From assembly GCF_003762835.1 (NCBI RefSeq), contig NZ_RJWA01000002.1, positions 1 through 64,000 on the forward strand: 64,000 nt of DNA, read 5' to 3'. Of the stretch, positions 17,960 through 26,759 are shown in pieces; within the stretch, counting starts at the first letter, position 1, and the number at the start of each line of letters is the position of its first letter. The notes below the pieces were generated by a model, which was not told the origin of the DNA, did not search any database, and worked only from the letters and a program-made list of their open reading frames with translations. The position numbers and the translations under genes are program-made. The stretch is from Micromonospora sp. HM5-17. Its GTDB lineage: Bacteria; Actinomycetota; Actinomycetes; Mycobacteriales; Micromonosporaceae.

Positions 17960-20202
17960 TGGCCAAGGCCGTGACACTGCGCATGCTGGACCGGGCTGAC
18001 CGGGAGGTCATGAAACTCCCTCGGGCGGACATCGGCGCCGTCTACGAGTTCATGCACAAGTTCCGGCGCAACCCGCACAATCCGGGGCTACGGCTCAAGC
18101 AGCTCAGCGGCGACGCCCGCCTCTGGTCAGCCCGCGTCAACCAGGACTACCGCGCGCTGCTGCTGCACATCGCCGACCAGGATTACCTGCTCGTCGCGAT
18201 CCGGCACCGCAAAGAGGTCTACGACAACCTTGATCGCTACGCGTACCGGATCAACCGGGTGACCGGCGGCATCGAGGTGATCGACTTGGCCCCGGTCGGA
18301 GACAGCATCGTCGGCCGGGTGGTGCCGCCGGCCGCGCCGGCCGCCTTGTCGCCGGAGTCGCCGGTGCCGCCGGCCGGGCCGGTCACGGCGCCGCCGACGT
18401 CGCCGACGTCGCCGACGCCGCTCTTCGCGGCGTTCAGCGACGCCCAACTCGTCGAGTTGGGTGTCGCTGAACCATTGTTGCCACAGATCCGAGAGCTGGC
18501 CAGTGAGACCGCGCTGCTGGAGCTGGTCGACCGGGCCCCTCAGCTCACCGCCGACGTGCTGTTGTCGCTCTACGACGGCCGGTCCTACGACGAGGTGCTG
18601 ACCCACGTCACCGAGCCGGTACGCGAAACGAAGCCGGTCGACCTCGACGACTACCGGGCCGCTGTCAGCCGCCCGGCCACCCAGGTCTCCTCGGACGACG
18701 AGGCGTTGCGGGCGATGCTCGCCGAGTCCTTCGCCCGGTGGCAGATCTTCCTGCACCCCGCCCAGCGCGCGCTGGTCGAGAAGTCGTACCAGGGGCCCGC
18801 CCGGGTCGGGGGTGGACCCGGCACCGGAAAAACGATCGTCGCCCTGCACCGGGTGGCCCACCTGGTCCGGAAGCTGCCTCCCGGTACGGACAAGCCGATC
18901 CTGCTGACCACCTTCAACCGCAACCTCGCGGCGGATCTACGGACCCGACTGATCGCCCTCGGCGGGCAGGAACTGGTCGCCCGGGTCGACATCGTCAACA
19001 TCGACCGGCTGGCCAGCCGGGTTGTCGCCGAGGCCAAGGCCGGGGTGGGCAAGCGCATCGTCGACGACAACAGGGCGCCCGAGCTGTGGCAGGACTTTCT
19101 GCTGGAGATCGGCGAGACGGAGTGGGACGCGGAGTTCCTCGCCGCCGAATGGACCCAGGTGATCCTCGGCCAGGTGCTGAGCTCCCGATCCGACTACTTC
19201 AGGGCCCGGCGCCCCGGCCGGGGCCGTGCCCTCAGCCGGGCCCAGCGGGACCAGGTGTGGCAGCTCACCGAGCGGTTCACCAAGTGGCTGGACGACCAGG
19301 GCAAGTGGACCTGGCGCCAGGTGGCGGAACGCGCGGCCCGGCTGGAGATGGACCGGGCGGCCCGCAACGAAGGCCTGCCGCCGGAGGATTCGGGCGGGTT
19401 CCTGCGGCACCGCTACCGGCACATCGTGGTCGACGAGGCACAGGACCTCAGCGCCGCCCACTGGAAGATGCTGCGCGCCATGGTCGCGCCCGGCCCGGAC
19501 GACCTGTTCCTGGTTGGCGACACCCACCAGCGGATCTACGACAACCACGTGACGCTGGGCAGCCTCGGCATCCACATCCGCGGACGATCCGCCCGTCTGA
19601 CGCTGAGCTACCGCACCACCCGGCAGATCCTGGCCGCCGCGTTGGAAATCATGAGCGGCGAGACGTATGACGATCTCGACGGGGGAGCGGAGGACCTCGC
19701 CGGCTATCGGTCGCTGTTGTCGGGGGAGCGACCGACCTTCCGGGGCGCTTCCTCGTGGCGGGACGAACGGGAGCTGATCGTCGAACAGGTGGCGGCGTGG
19801 GGCAATCCGACCGACGGCTCGGTGGCGATCGCGGTACCGACCCGGGAGATGGTGGGCGAGGTCGTTGCCCGGCTCGATGCGGCCGGAATTCCGGCGGTGG
19901 AGATCGGTCCGGACGGGCCGAGCCGGACCGACGGCGTGCACGTCGGTACGATGCACCGCTTCAAGGGCCTGGAGTATCAGCGGATCATCATCGCCGGGGT
20001 CAGCGACGGCCTGGTGCCCGCACAGTCGATCGACCGCTATCGGCACACTGACCCCAAGCGCTACCAGCGGGAACGCCAACGGTATCGCTCGCTGCTCTTC
20101 GTCGCCGCCACCCGCGCCCGGGACAGCCTGGCGGTTTTCTGGAACGGTAGGCCCAGCCCGTTTCTTGCCGAGCGGTTGGTGAACCCGGTCGCGGATCGGT
20201 GA
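17959..20202 (+). CDS. UvrD/Rep-type helicase with RelE/ParE-like N-terminal domain
   Basis: This protein of about 747 residues begins with a RelE/ParE-like module of about 95 residues (GLRLKQLSGDARLWSARV, DYRALLLHI, AIRHRKEVYDNL), followed by a helical linker and a superfamily 1A helicase: motif I GGGPGTGKTIVAL near residue 285, Walker B IVVDEAQDLS near 489, LSYRTTRQIL, GTMHRFKGLEYQ and FVAATRARDSL. The ATG at 17959 shares one base with the TGA of the DUF1998 helicase and follows GGGGGGAGAT at 17941-17950, so the genes are translationally coupled. The RelE-like part keeps the fold pattern; whether it is an active nuclease or a binding module cannot be judged from sequence alone. Coupling indicates the two helicases act together, probably in defence. 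Confidence 0.85.
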   Translation: MAKAVTLRMLDRADREVMKLPRADIGAVYEFMHKFRRNPHNPGLRLKQLSGDARLWSARVNQDYRALLLHIADQDYLLVAIRHRKEVYDNLDRYAYRINRVTGGIEVIDLAPVGDSIVGRVVPPAAPAALSPESPVPPAGPVTAPPTSPTSPTPLFAAFSDAQLVELGVAEPLLPQIRELASETALLELVDRAPQLTADVLLSLYDGRSYDEVLTHVTEPVRETKPVDLDDYRAAVSRPATQVSSDDEALRAMLAESFARWQIFLHPAQRALVEKSYQGPARVGGGPGTGKTIVALHRVAHLVRKLPPGTDKPILLTTFNRNLAADLRTRLIALGGQELVARVDIVNIDRLASRVVAEAKAGVGKRIVDDNRAPELWQDFLLEIGETEWDAEFLAAEWTQVILGQVLSSRSDYFRARRPGRGRALSRAQRDQVWQLTERFTKWLDDQGKWTWRQVAERAARLEMDRAARNEGLPPEDSGGFLRHRYRHIVVDEAQDLSAAHWKMLRAMVAPGPDDLFLVGDTHQRIYDNHVTLGSLGIHIRGRSARLTLSYRTTRQILAAALEIMSGETYDDLDGGAEDLAGYRSLLSGERPTFRGASSWRDERELIVEQVAAWGNPTDGSVAIAVPTREMVGEVVARLDAAGIPAVEIGPDGPSRTDGVHVGTMHRFKGLEYQRIIIAGVSDGLVPAQSIDRYRHTDPKRYQRERQRYRSLLFVAATRARDSLAVFWNGRPSPFLAERLVNPVADR

Positions 20203-20494
20203 CCCGCCCGGGCGGCTCGGCGGCGGCCTCCGTACGCGCTGCCCGCGATCATCGTCCACCGATCGTGATCTCGACACCTGTCGGTGTCGCGGTGGCCGTC
20301 CGCGCAGGTCGGTCGCTCCAACGTGGGACGTCCGTACTCTTGGGATCGACGCAGCGTAACGCTAGAATGCTGGCAATTGCGACCAACACCCCTCTATCGC
20401 CCCAGCCGCTGGCAACCGGGACTCCGCACACGCTCCAGGCGCGCCCCGCGCACGGGCTCCCGTTGCCGTACGGCGTGGAGCCGGAGGAGGCAGC

Positions 20495-22888
20495 ATGGTG
20501 CGCACGTCGATCAGCGTGGCCGGAACGACGGCCCGGGTCAGTCACTGGATCCGCAGGGACCTGCGGTACGACGTACCGGCGTCGCTCGTCGTCTTCCTGG
20601 TCGCGGTGCCGCTGTCGCTGGGGATCGCGGCCGCCTCCGAGGCGCCGGTGGCCGCCGGGCTGATCGCCGCGGTGATCGGCGGGGTTGTGGCGGGCCTGTT
20701 CGGCGGCTCGGTGCTCCAGGTCTCCGGCCCGGCGGCCGGCCTGACGGTGGTCGTCGCCGAGCTGGTGCAGCGCTTCGGCTGGTCCGTCACCTGCGCGATC
20801 ACCGTGGCCGCCGGTGTGGTGCAGGTCGGGTTCGGACTCAGCCGCGTCGCCCGGGGCGCGCTGGCGCTCTCGCCGGCGATCGTGCACGGGATGCTCGCCG
20901 GCATCGGCATCACCATCGCGCTCGCCCAGCTGCACGTCATGCTCGGCGGCGAACCGGGCAGTACGCCGCTGCATAACCTCGTCGAGCTGCCCGCACAGTT
21001 GGCGACCCGGCACGACCACGCGGCGCTGATCGGGCTGATGGTGGTCGGACTGTTGCTGCTGTGGCCCCGCCTGCCGGCACCGGCCCGCCGGGTGCCGGGT
21101 CCCCTCGTCGCCGTCTTCCTCGCCACCCTGGTCGCCATCGTGTGGGACGACGTCGACCTGGCCCGGGTCGAGATGCCCGGGTCACTGCTGGCGGCCGTCC
21201 ACCTGCCGGCGTTGCCCGACGGAGACTGGCTGGCCGTGGCCGCCGCGGTGCTGACCGTCGCCGTGATCGCCAGCGTGGAGAGCCTGTTGTCGGCCACCGC
21301 GGTCGACCGGTTGACGGCCCGCGCGGCCCGCGCGGCCCGCGCGGCCCGTGCCGCCCACGGTGACCGTGTCGAGCCCGACGCCCCGGGCGGGCGTGCGACG
21401 TGGCCGACCAACCTCGACCGTGAGCTGGTCGGCCAGGGCCTCGCCAACACGGTCTCCGGGGTGCTCGGCGGGCTTCCCGTCGCCGGGGTCATCGTGCGCA
21501 GCTCGACGAACGTCAACGCCGGGGCCCGGACCCGCGCCTCCGCCGTCCTGCACGGCATCTGGGTCCTGCTGTTCGCGGTGCTGCTCGTCGTACTCGTCGA
21601 GCGGATCCCGATGGCCGCGCTCGCCGGGCTCCTCGTCGTGGTGGGCCTGCAACTGGTGAAGATCTCCGACATCCAGCGGGTACGCCGACACCGCGAGCTG
21701 GCCGTCTACGTCGCCACCGCTCTCGGGGTGGTGGTGTTCAACCTGCTCGAGGGGGTGCTCATCGGTCTCGGCCTCGCGATGGTGCTGATCCTCCGGCGCG
21801 TCGTCTGGGCGAAGGTCCACGCCGAGCGGCTGCGGATCGCGCCGGGCGGACGCGAACACTGGTCCGTGTTCGTCGAGGGCACCCTCAGCTTCCTCGCCAT
21901 CCCCCGGCTCTCCGCCGTCCTCGCCAGGGTGCCGCCGGGCAGCCGGGTCGACCTCGAACTCGCCACCGACTACCTGGACCACGCGGCCTTCGACCACCTC
22001 GACTGGTGGATACGCCAGCACGAGGCCGCCGGCGGCATCGTGCACCTGGACGAGGTCGGGCCCGCGGCGCTGCGCGCCGGGCACGCGCGGCCGTCCCGCC
22101 GGGTGCACGCCCTCGTGCCACCCCGCTGGTTCTCGCCGTGGTCGAGCTGGCAGGCGCGGCACCTCGAGGGGGCGGGCGACGGCGGTGACCACGACCACCC
22201 GGGCGCCGTCCACGCGGCGCTGCGTCCGCTGCACGCCGGGGTACGCGAGTACCACCGTCGCTCGGTCGCGCGCCTGCGGCCCCACCTCGTCGAGCTCGGC
22301 GTCCGGCACAGGCCGCACAGTCTCTTCCTGACCTGCGCCGACGCGCGGATCGTGCCGAACGTGATCACCAGTAGCGGGCCGGGCGACCTCTTCACGGTGC
22401 GCAACATCGGCAACCTGGTCCCCGCCGACCACCACGCCGAGTCCTCGGTCGCGGCCTCGCTCTCGTACGCCGTCGAGGTGCTTCGGGTGCCCGCCCTGCT
22501 GGTCTGCGGGCACTCCGGTTGCGGCGCCATGCACGGGCTCCTCAGCGGGCTCGCCGGCCAGGACAGTCACCTCGGGCGCTGGCTGCGCTGGGGACGGCCG
22601 AGCCTGGAGGCGTGGCGGGCCGGGCACCCGATCGGGCGGGCGGCGTCCGAGGACGGCCGTGCCGAGGTCGACCAGTTGGCGATGGTCAACGTCGCCCTCC
22701 AGCTCACCGCCATCCGGGACTTCCTGGCGACGCGCGGTGTCGACCCGGGGACGGTCTCCGTCCAGGGGCTCTTCTTCGACATCTCGACCGGGCGGCTGAT
22801 GGTCCTCGACGAGCAGCGGCAACGGTTCACGTCGCTGCCGGACCACCCGGCGAGGGACCAGCAGCGCGGCACGGTGGTGCATTCCTGA
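20495..22888 (+). CDS. SulP-family anion transporter fused to beta-carbonic anhydrase
   Basis: The 797-residue protein has an N-terminal SulP membrane domain (about 20-450) with roughly 11 hydrophobic segments and a conserved N-terminal DVPASLVVFLVAVPLSLGIA block, a STAS-like linker (about 455-545), and a C-terminal beta-carbonic anhydrase. The zinc ligands are visible as Cys614 and Asp616 in CADAR and His673 and Cys676 in CGHSGCG. The fusion suggests bicarbonate or proton-coupled anion transport linked to CO2/HCO3- interconversion; similar fusions are known in actinobacteria. GGAGGAGG lies just before the ATG. A short ARAARAARAA tract near residue 275 is a coding repeat. Substrate (bicarbonate or sulphate) is not decided by sequence. 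Confidence 0.9.
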   Translation: MVRTSISVAGTTARVSHWIRRDLRYDVPASLVVFLVAVPLSLGIAAASEAPVAAGLIAAVIGGVVAGLFGGSVLQVSGPAAGLTVVVAELVQRFGWSVTCAITVAAGVVQVGFGLSRVARGALALSPAIVHGMLAGIGITIALAQLHVMLGGEPGSTPLHNLVELPAQLATRHDHAALIGLMVVGLLLLWPRLPAPARRVPGPLVAVFLATLVAIVWDDVDLARVEMPGSLLAAVHLPALPDGDWLAVAAAVLTVAVIASVESLLSATAVDRLTARAARAARAARAAHGDRVEPDAPGGRATWPTNLDRELVGQGLANTVSGVLGGLPVAGVIVRSSTNVNAGARTRASAVLHGIWVLLFAVLLVVLVERIPMAALAGLLVVVGLQLVKISDIQRVRRHRELAVYVATALGVVVFNLLEGVLIGLGLAMVLILRRVVWAKVHAERLRIAPGGREHWSVFVEGTLSFLAIPRLSAVLARVPPGSRVDLELATDYLDHAAFDHLDWWIRQHEAAGGIVHLDEVGPAALRAGHARPSRRVHALVPPRWFSPWSSWQARHLEGAGDGGDHDHPGAVHAALRPLHAGVREYHRRSVARLRPHLVELGVRHRPHSLFLTCADARIVPNVITSSGPGDLFTVRNIGNLVPADHHAESSVAASLSYAVEVLRVPALLVCGHSGCGAMHGLLSGLAGQDSHLGRWLRWGRPSLEAWRAGHPIGRAASEDGRAEVDQLAMVNVALQLTAIRDFLATRGVDPGTVSVQGLFFDISTGRLMVLDEQRQRFTSLPDHPARDQQRGTVVHS

Positions 22889-22920
22889 ACCGTGTCGGCG
22901 GTCGGTGTTACCGTCCGCGC

Positions 22921-24597
22921 ATGATCACGACCGCTGATCTTGCCGATCGCGCTCGCGCGGTGCTCGCGCGCTTCGACACGCCGCCCCGGAACTGGCGGGT
23001 GATTCCGGAGCAGCGGATTGACTGGGCATGCGCCTGCTACCGCGGTGGCGATCACACCCGGGCGATCGAGGAGCTGACGGCCTGCCTGGAGGGCCCGCTG
23101 CCACCGCGGTTCGCCACGGTGTCGGACATGCTCACCCGCGAGCAGGCCGTGAGGCTCGCGTACGCCGCACTCGACGGCGAGCAACCCTTCCGGCGTTTCG
23201 TCGGCAGCCTGCCAGGAAGCCCCAACCCCGGGCCGCCGGTCGCCGGGACGCTGGCTCGACTCGTGGCCGGCGATCCTGACGCGGAGGAGGCGCTGCTCCG
23301 GAAGGTGCTGGAGGATCGGCCGAGCGACGACAGCGTGTTCGACCGTCGAGCGGTGCGGATCTCGGACGTGATCTCGGTGCTGGCCGAGGCGCACGTCGGT
23401 GAGCCCGAGTACCTCGACCGGTGGTCGGCACTGCTGGGCGAGCGTGACCGGCCCCGCCTCGCCGCGGCGGCGGCCCTGTTGGGACCACTCGGCCTGGCCG
23501 AGATCGAGCGACGCTGCGGAACCGTCGAGGCGAATGTTGACGGCGAACGGCTGATCGCGGCCTTCGTCGCGGCGGACCGGTTCGACGACGCACTCACGCT
23601 GGCCGCCCGGCTCTACCCGGATGACCAGCAGTGCGCGCTGCTGACGCTGGCGGTGCCCGGGCTCGCCCCGGCGCGGGCCAAGGCGCTCGTGACCGCGTTC
23701 CGGAAGTGTCCCAGACTCGGCCGCAGCGAGGTCAGCCGAATGACCTACCAACACCGGTTCGCGCGACTGTTCCTGGGTCTGGAGCGGGTCGATGACGCGT
23801 TGGCGGTTCTGGGGCGGATGCGCCACCGCAAACGCGATTCGAAGTACGGACCCGCCCCGCTCGCCCGTGAGCTGGTGCGGTGGCTGGCCGCCCGGCGCGA
23901 GGCGGCAACCCCGGAGCGGCTTCGCGCCATCCTGGAGGCGCTGGTCGGTCCCTGGATTTCCCCCGAATCACTCGGCGATGTCGTGCTGGACGTCGTGCGG
24001 CTCGCCTCCGCCCTGGCTGATGAGCAGCTACGCGCCGAAATCCTCGAGGTGCACGTGCCGCGGCTACAGGAACGGTTGGCAGATCGGACGTACTGGCCGG
24101 CGCTGATCGACGCCGTACGCGGCGTCGTGTTGGTCGAAGCCGGCGACCCCACCGCGCTTGATCCGGTGTTCGCGAAGGCTGCTCAGGGGTACTCGTGGGT
24201 CGCGGTGAGGCTGGTCGATCTGGCTTTTCGTACCGGACTGCCGGCCCGAGATCTCGACCTGTTCGGCGACCTGGTCACCACCGCCTTTCCCCGGATCGAG
24301 GACTGGCGTGCGTTCATGTCACCGTCGGCAGCCGACGCGCGTACGGTTCTGCCCCGGGCGGTGGCCGGTCGTGAATACGATTCCGAGATTGCCGACGTGG
24401 CAACGGTCGCCGGCCAGGCCGACGACCTCAGCCTGCTCGCCGCCATGCTCGACGCGGCACCGGACGTCTGGACTGCCTGGCGGGTGGCCGAACAGGTCGC
24501 GCTGACGCTGGCTCGCCGTGGCGAACTGCGCGACGCCGTGGACATCGCCCGCCGGTGCGGTCTGCTCGAGGGAAAGCCGGAGGAGGCCGACGGCTAG
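22921..24597 (+). CDS. Helical-repeat protein of unknown function
   Basis: This protein of about 558 residues has no recognised catalytic motif. It is rich in Ala, Leu, Arg and acidic residues in alternating helices (AIEELTACLEG, RFDDALTLAARLYP, DEQLRAEILEVHVPRLQ), consistent with a TPR/HEAT-like solenoid. No signal peptide or membrane segment is seen. A promoter-like pair TGAACC (22885-22890) and TACCGT (22908-22913) with 17-nt spacing lies so close to the ATG at 22921 that the mRNA is probably leaderless. It starts 32 nt after the transporter gene but seems separately transcribed. Confidence 0.65.
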   Translation: MITTADLADRARAVLARFDTPPRNWRVIPEQRIDWACACYRGGDHTRAIEELTACLEGPLPPRFATVSDMLTREQAVRLAYAALDGEQPFRRFVGSLPGSPNPGPPVAGTLARLVAGDPDAEEALLRKVLEDRPSDDSVFDRRAVRISDVISVLAEAHVGEPEYLDRWSALLGERDRPRLAAAAALLGPLGLAEIERRCGTVEANVDGERLIAAFVAADRFDDALTLAARLYPDDQQCALLTLAVPGLAPARAKALVTAFRKCPRLGRSEVSRMTYQHRFARLFLGLERVDDALAVLGRMRHRKRDSKYGPAPLARELVRWLAARREAATPERLRAILEALVGPWISPESLGDVVLDVVRLASALADEQLRAEILEVHVPRLQERLADRTYWPALIDAVRGVVLVEAGDPTALDPVFAKAAQGYSWVAVRLVDLAFRTGLPARDLDLFGDLVTTAFPRIEDWRAFMSPSAADARTVLPRAVAGREYDSEIADVATVAGQADDLSLLAAMLDAAPDVWTAWRVAEQVALTLARRGELRDAVDIARRCGLLEGKPEEADG

Positions 24598-24663
24598 CTC
24601 CGGACGGCAGAACGGAGCCGGGCTCGCGGCCGGCACTCGGCCGCGAGCCCGGTGGTGGAACCG

Positions 24664-26394
24664 TCAGTTCGGGGCGTGGACCCCGGTGGCGGCGTAGTCC
24701 TTGGTGGAGCCGCGGACGTACATCTCGCTGCTCTGGTTGCCGGAGAAGTACTGCTGGATCGATCCGGGGAACGGGCTGGTCGACACGTTGCGGCCGTACA
24801 CGTCGGTGTAGACCGTGGTCGGGCCGCTGTTCCGCACCGAGAAGGTGCCGGGCCGGAACTCCCGCAGGGTGCCCTTGAACGGCGAGCGCGGGTCGTCCCA
24901 GGCGAGCTGCTGCCCGGTCTGCTGGGTGATCCGGCGTGCCTCGTCGCAGTAGCTACCGCCCCGGAGGTCGGTGTAGCACAGGTCCACGATCCGGCCCAGG
25001 TTGTTGGGCTTACTCGGGTCGTAGTAACGCGACGGGTTGACCACGTAGAACAGCGGCGCGAGGTGGAAGCTCAGCCCGGAACCCGTCACCTGGACGTCGG
25101 AGAACCAGAAGTCGTCCATGTCGGAAACGGTGAACGGCACCGGGTTGGGGTAGAGCGGGTCGTAGTGGGTGCGGCCCTCCCGGATCGCCTGGATGCAGCC
25201 CGGCTCGGTGATCAGCCGGCCCAGCGACCGGGTCTCCGAGGGCGAGTCGGCCGGCACCGGCGGTCCCACGGTGATGAACTGTCCGCCGAAGCCCGGGCAC
25301 TCGCTGGGGCTGAACCCGCCGGCGCGCCCGAGCGGAATCATCGCGTTGTACCGGGCCTCGATGACCTGGCCGTTCGTCTGGGTGCAGCGCTGGTTGAAGA
25401 GCAACTCGTGGACGTTGTTGGTGAACGCGTCCGGCGAGTGGGTGCCCTGGTGGAACTTGAGCAGGACGTCGCAGGTCGCGATCACCGGGCCCTGTGGCGG
25501 GAAGAAGCTGGTGCCGTTGTCGCCCTGGATCACGTTGGAGTTGTTCACCGCGAGCACCTTGTGCCCGACGTGGTCCTCGTGCCGGTGGCTGGCCTCGGGC
25601 ATGTTCTCCAGCATCACCTCGCTGGTGTAGCCGAAGGCGGGCCAGCCGACGCTGCTGTACAGGTCCGAGGTACGCGGGTCGTCACCGTGCTCGTGACCGA
25701 AGGTGCAGCCGCTGGGGTCGCGGGTCGGGTGCCAGGTCGGGTAGACCTTGCCGTCCGGCCCGTACGTCCAGTAGCGGGCGTGGACCTCGACCGAGCACTC
25801 GCCCGCCCGGGGCAGGTACCCCTTCTCGTTCGCGACGGTGATCAGGTCGTACGCCCGACTGGTGGCCGCGTTCGCCGGCGGCAGCGCCGTACCCCAGGTC
25901 GGGTTCTCGGGCGGCGTGGTCGTCGGCGGCGTCGTGGGCGGCGTCGACGGCGGCGAGGTGGGGTTCTCACCCGGCGTGCCGGTGCAGGCGGTCCCGTTCA
26001 GCGCGAAGCTGGTGGGCGCGGGGTTGCTCCCGGTCCAGGAACCGTTGAAGCCGAACGAGGTGGTCGCCCCGGTGCCGAGACTGCCGTTGTAGCTGGCGTT
26101 GCGGGCGCTGACCTCGCTGCCGTTCTGCGTCACGGTGGCGTTCCATGCCTGGGTGACGCGCTGGCCGGCGGCGTAGCTCCAGGTCAGCGTCCACGAGCTG
26201 AGCGGGTCGCCGAGATTCGTGACGGCCACCGTCGCGGTGAAGCCGCCCTGCCATTGCGAGCCGACGGTGTACGTGACGCTGCACCCGGCGGCGGCCGCGT
26301 GTGCGGCGACCGTCACGGCCGCTCCGCTCACGGCGACCAGGGAGGTCACGGTCACGGCCGACCAGAGCCGGGACCGGTAACGATGGAGCCGCAT
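24664..26394 (-). CDS. Secreted protein with CBM2 carbohydrate-binding module and unknown C-terminal domain
   Basis: The 576-residue protein starts with a signal peptide (basic MRLHRYRSRLWS, hydrophobic stretch, AHAAAA cleavage region). Residues about 37-142 form a family 2 carbohydrate-binding module (WQGGFTATVAVTNLG, SSWTLTWSYAAGQ, TSFGFNGSW), a fold that binds cellulose or chitin. A Pro/Thr linker (TSPPSTPPTTPPTTTPP) joins a 400-residue domain with many conserved His/Asp clusters (FGHEHGDDP, EASHRHEDHVGHK, DMDDFWFSDV) that I cannot assign. A polysaccharide-active or cell-surface role is likely but unproven. GGGAGGA precedes the ATG at 26394. Confidence 0.75.
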   Translation of the reverse strand: MRLHRYRSRLWSAVTVTSLVAVSGAAVTVAAHAAAAGCSVTYTVGSQWQGGFTATVAVTNLGDPLSSWTLTWSYAAGQRVTQAWNATVTQNGSEVSARNASYNGSLGTGATTSFGFNGSWTGSNPAPTSFALNGTACTGTPGENPTSPPSTPPTTPPTTTPPENPTWGTALPPANAATSRAYDLITVANEKGYLPRAGECSVEVHARYWTYGPDGKVYPTWHPTRDPSGCTFGHEHGDDPRTSDLYSSVGWPAFGYTSEVMLENMPEASHRHEDHVGHKVLAVNNSNVIQGDNGTSFFPPQGPVIATCDVLLKFHQGTHSPDAFTNNVHELLFNQRCTQTNGQVIEARYNAMIPLGRAGGFSPSECPGFGGQFITVGPPVPADSPSETRSLGRLITEPGCIQAIREGRTHYDPLYPNPVPFTVSDMDDFWFSDVQVTGSGLSFHLAPLFYVVNPSRYYDPSKPNNLGRIVDLCYTDLRGGSYCDEARRITQQTGQQLAWDDPRSPFKGTLREFRPGTFSVRNSGPTTVYTDVYGRNVSTSPFPGSIQQYFSGNQSSEMYVRGSTKDYAATGVHAPN

Positions 26395-26759
26395 GTGTGG
26401 TCCTCCCAACGGGGATGGTGGGTCGACGAAGACGCGGGTCGACGGAGACGTGCTCCGTGGTGGGGTGACGATGCCGCGAGACGTGGAGCGGGCGTGCCTC
26501 CCGGGTAGAAGCCGACACGTCGCCATCAATCGATTCATGTCTATGTTACGTGTCGTACTGGTGGTGTCAACGAAAACTGGCTGCTCGTACGCGGGGCGCT
26601 GTCCCGCAGGCCGTACGGCGCATAGCATGCGGGGGTGCCGGTGCCCAGGTCGTGCCCCCATCCTTCGCAGCCCACCGTGTCCGGGATGTCCGCCGTGTCC
26701 GGGTTGCCCGCCGCACGTCACCGCCGGCCCCGCCGCGGCGGCCGGACGGCGGCGCGGAC

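Noticed and set aside
20542-22882. Minus-strand frames opposite the SulP-carbonic anhydrase gene
   Set aside because: They are antisense to well-conserved transporter and zinc-site coding.
24664-26394. Cellulase assignment for the CBM2 protein
   Set aside because: No glycoside hydrolase signature is seen after the linker.
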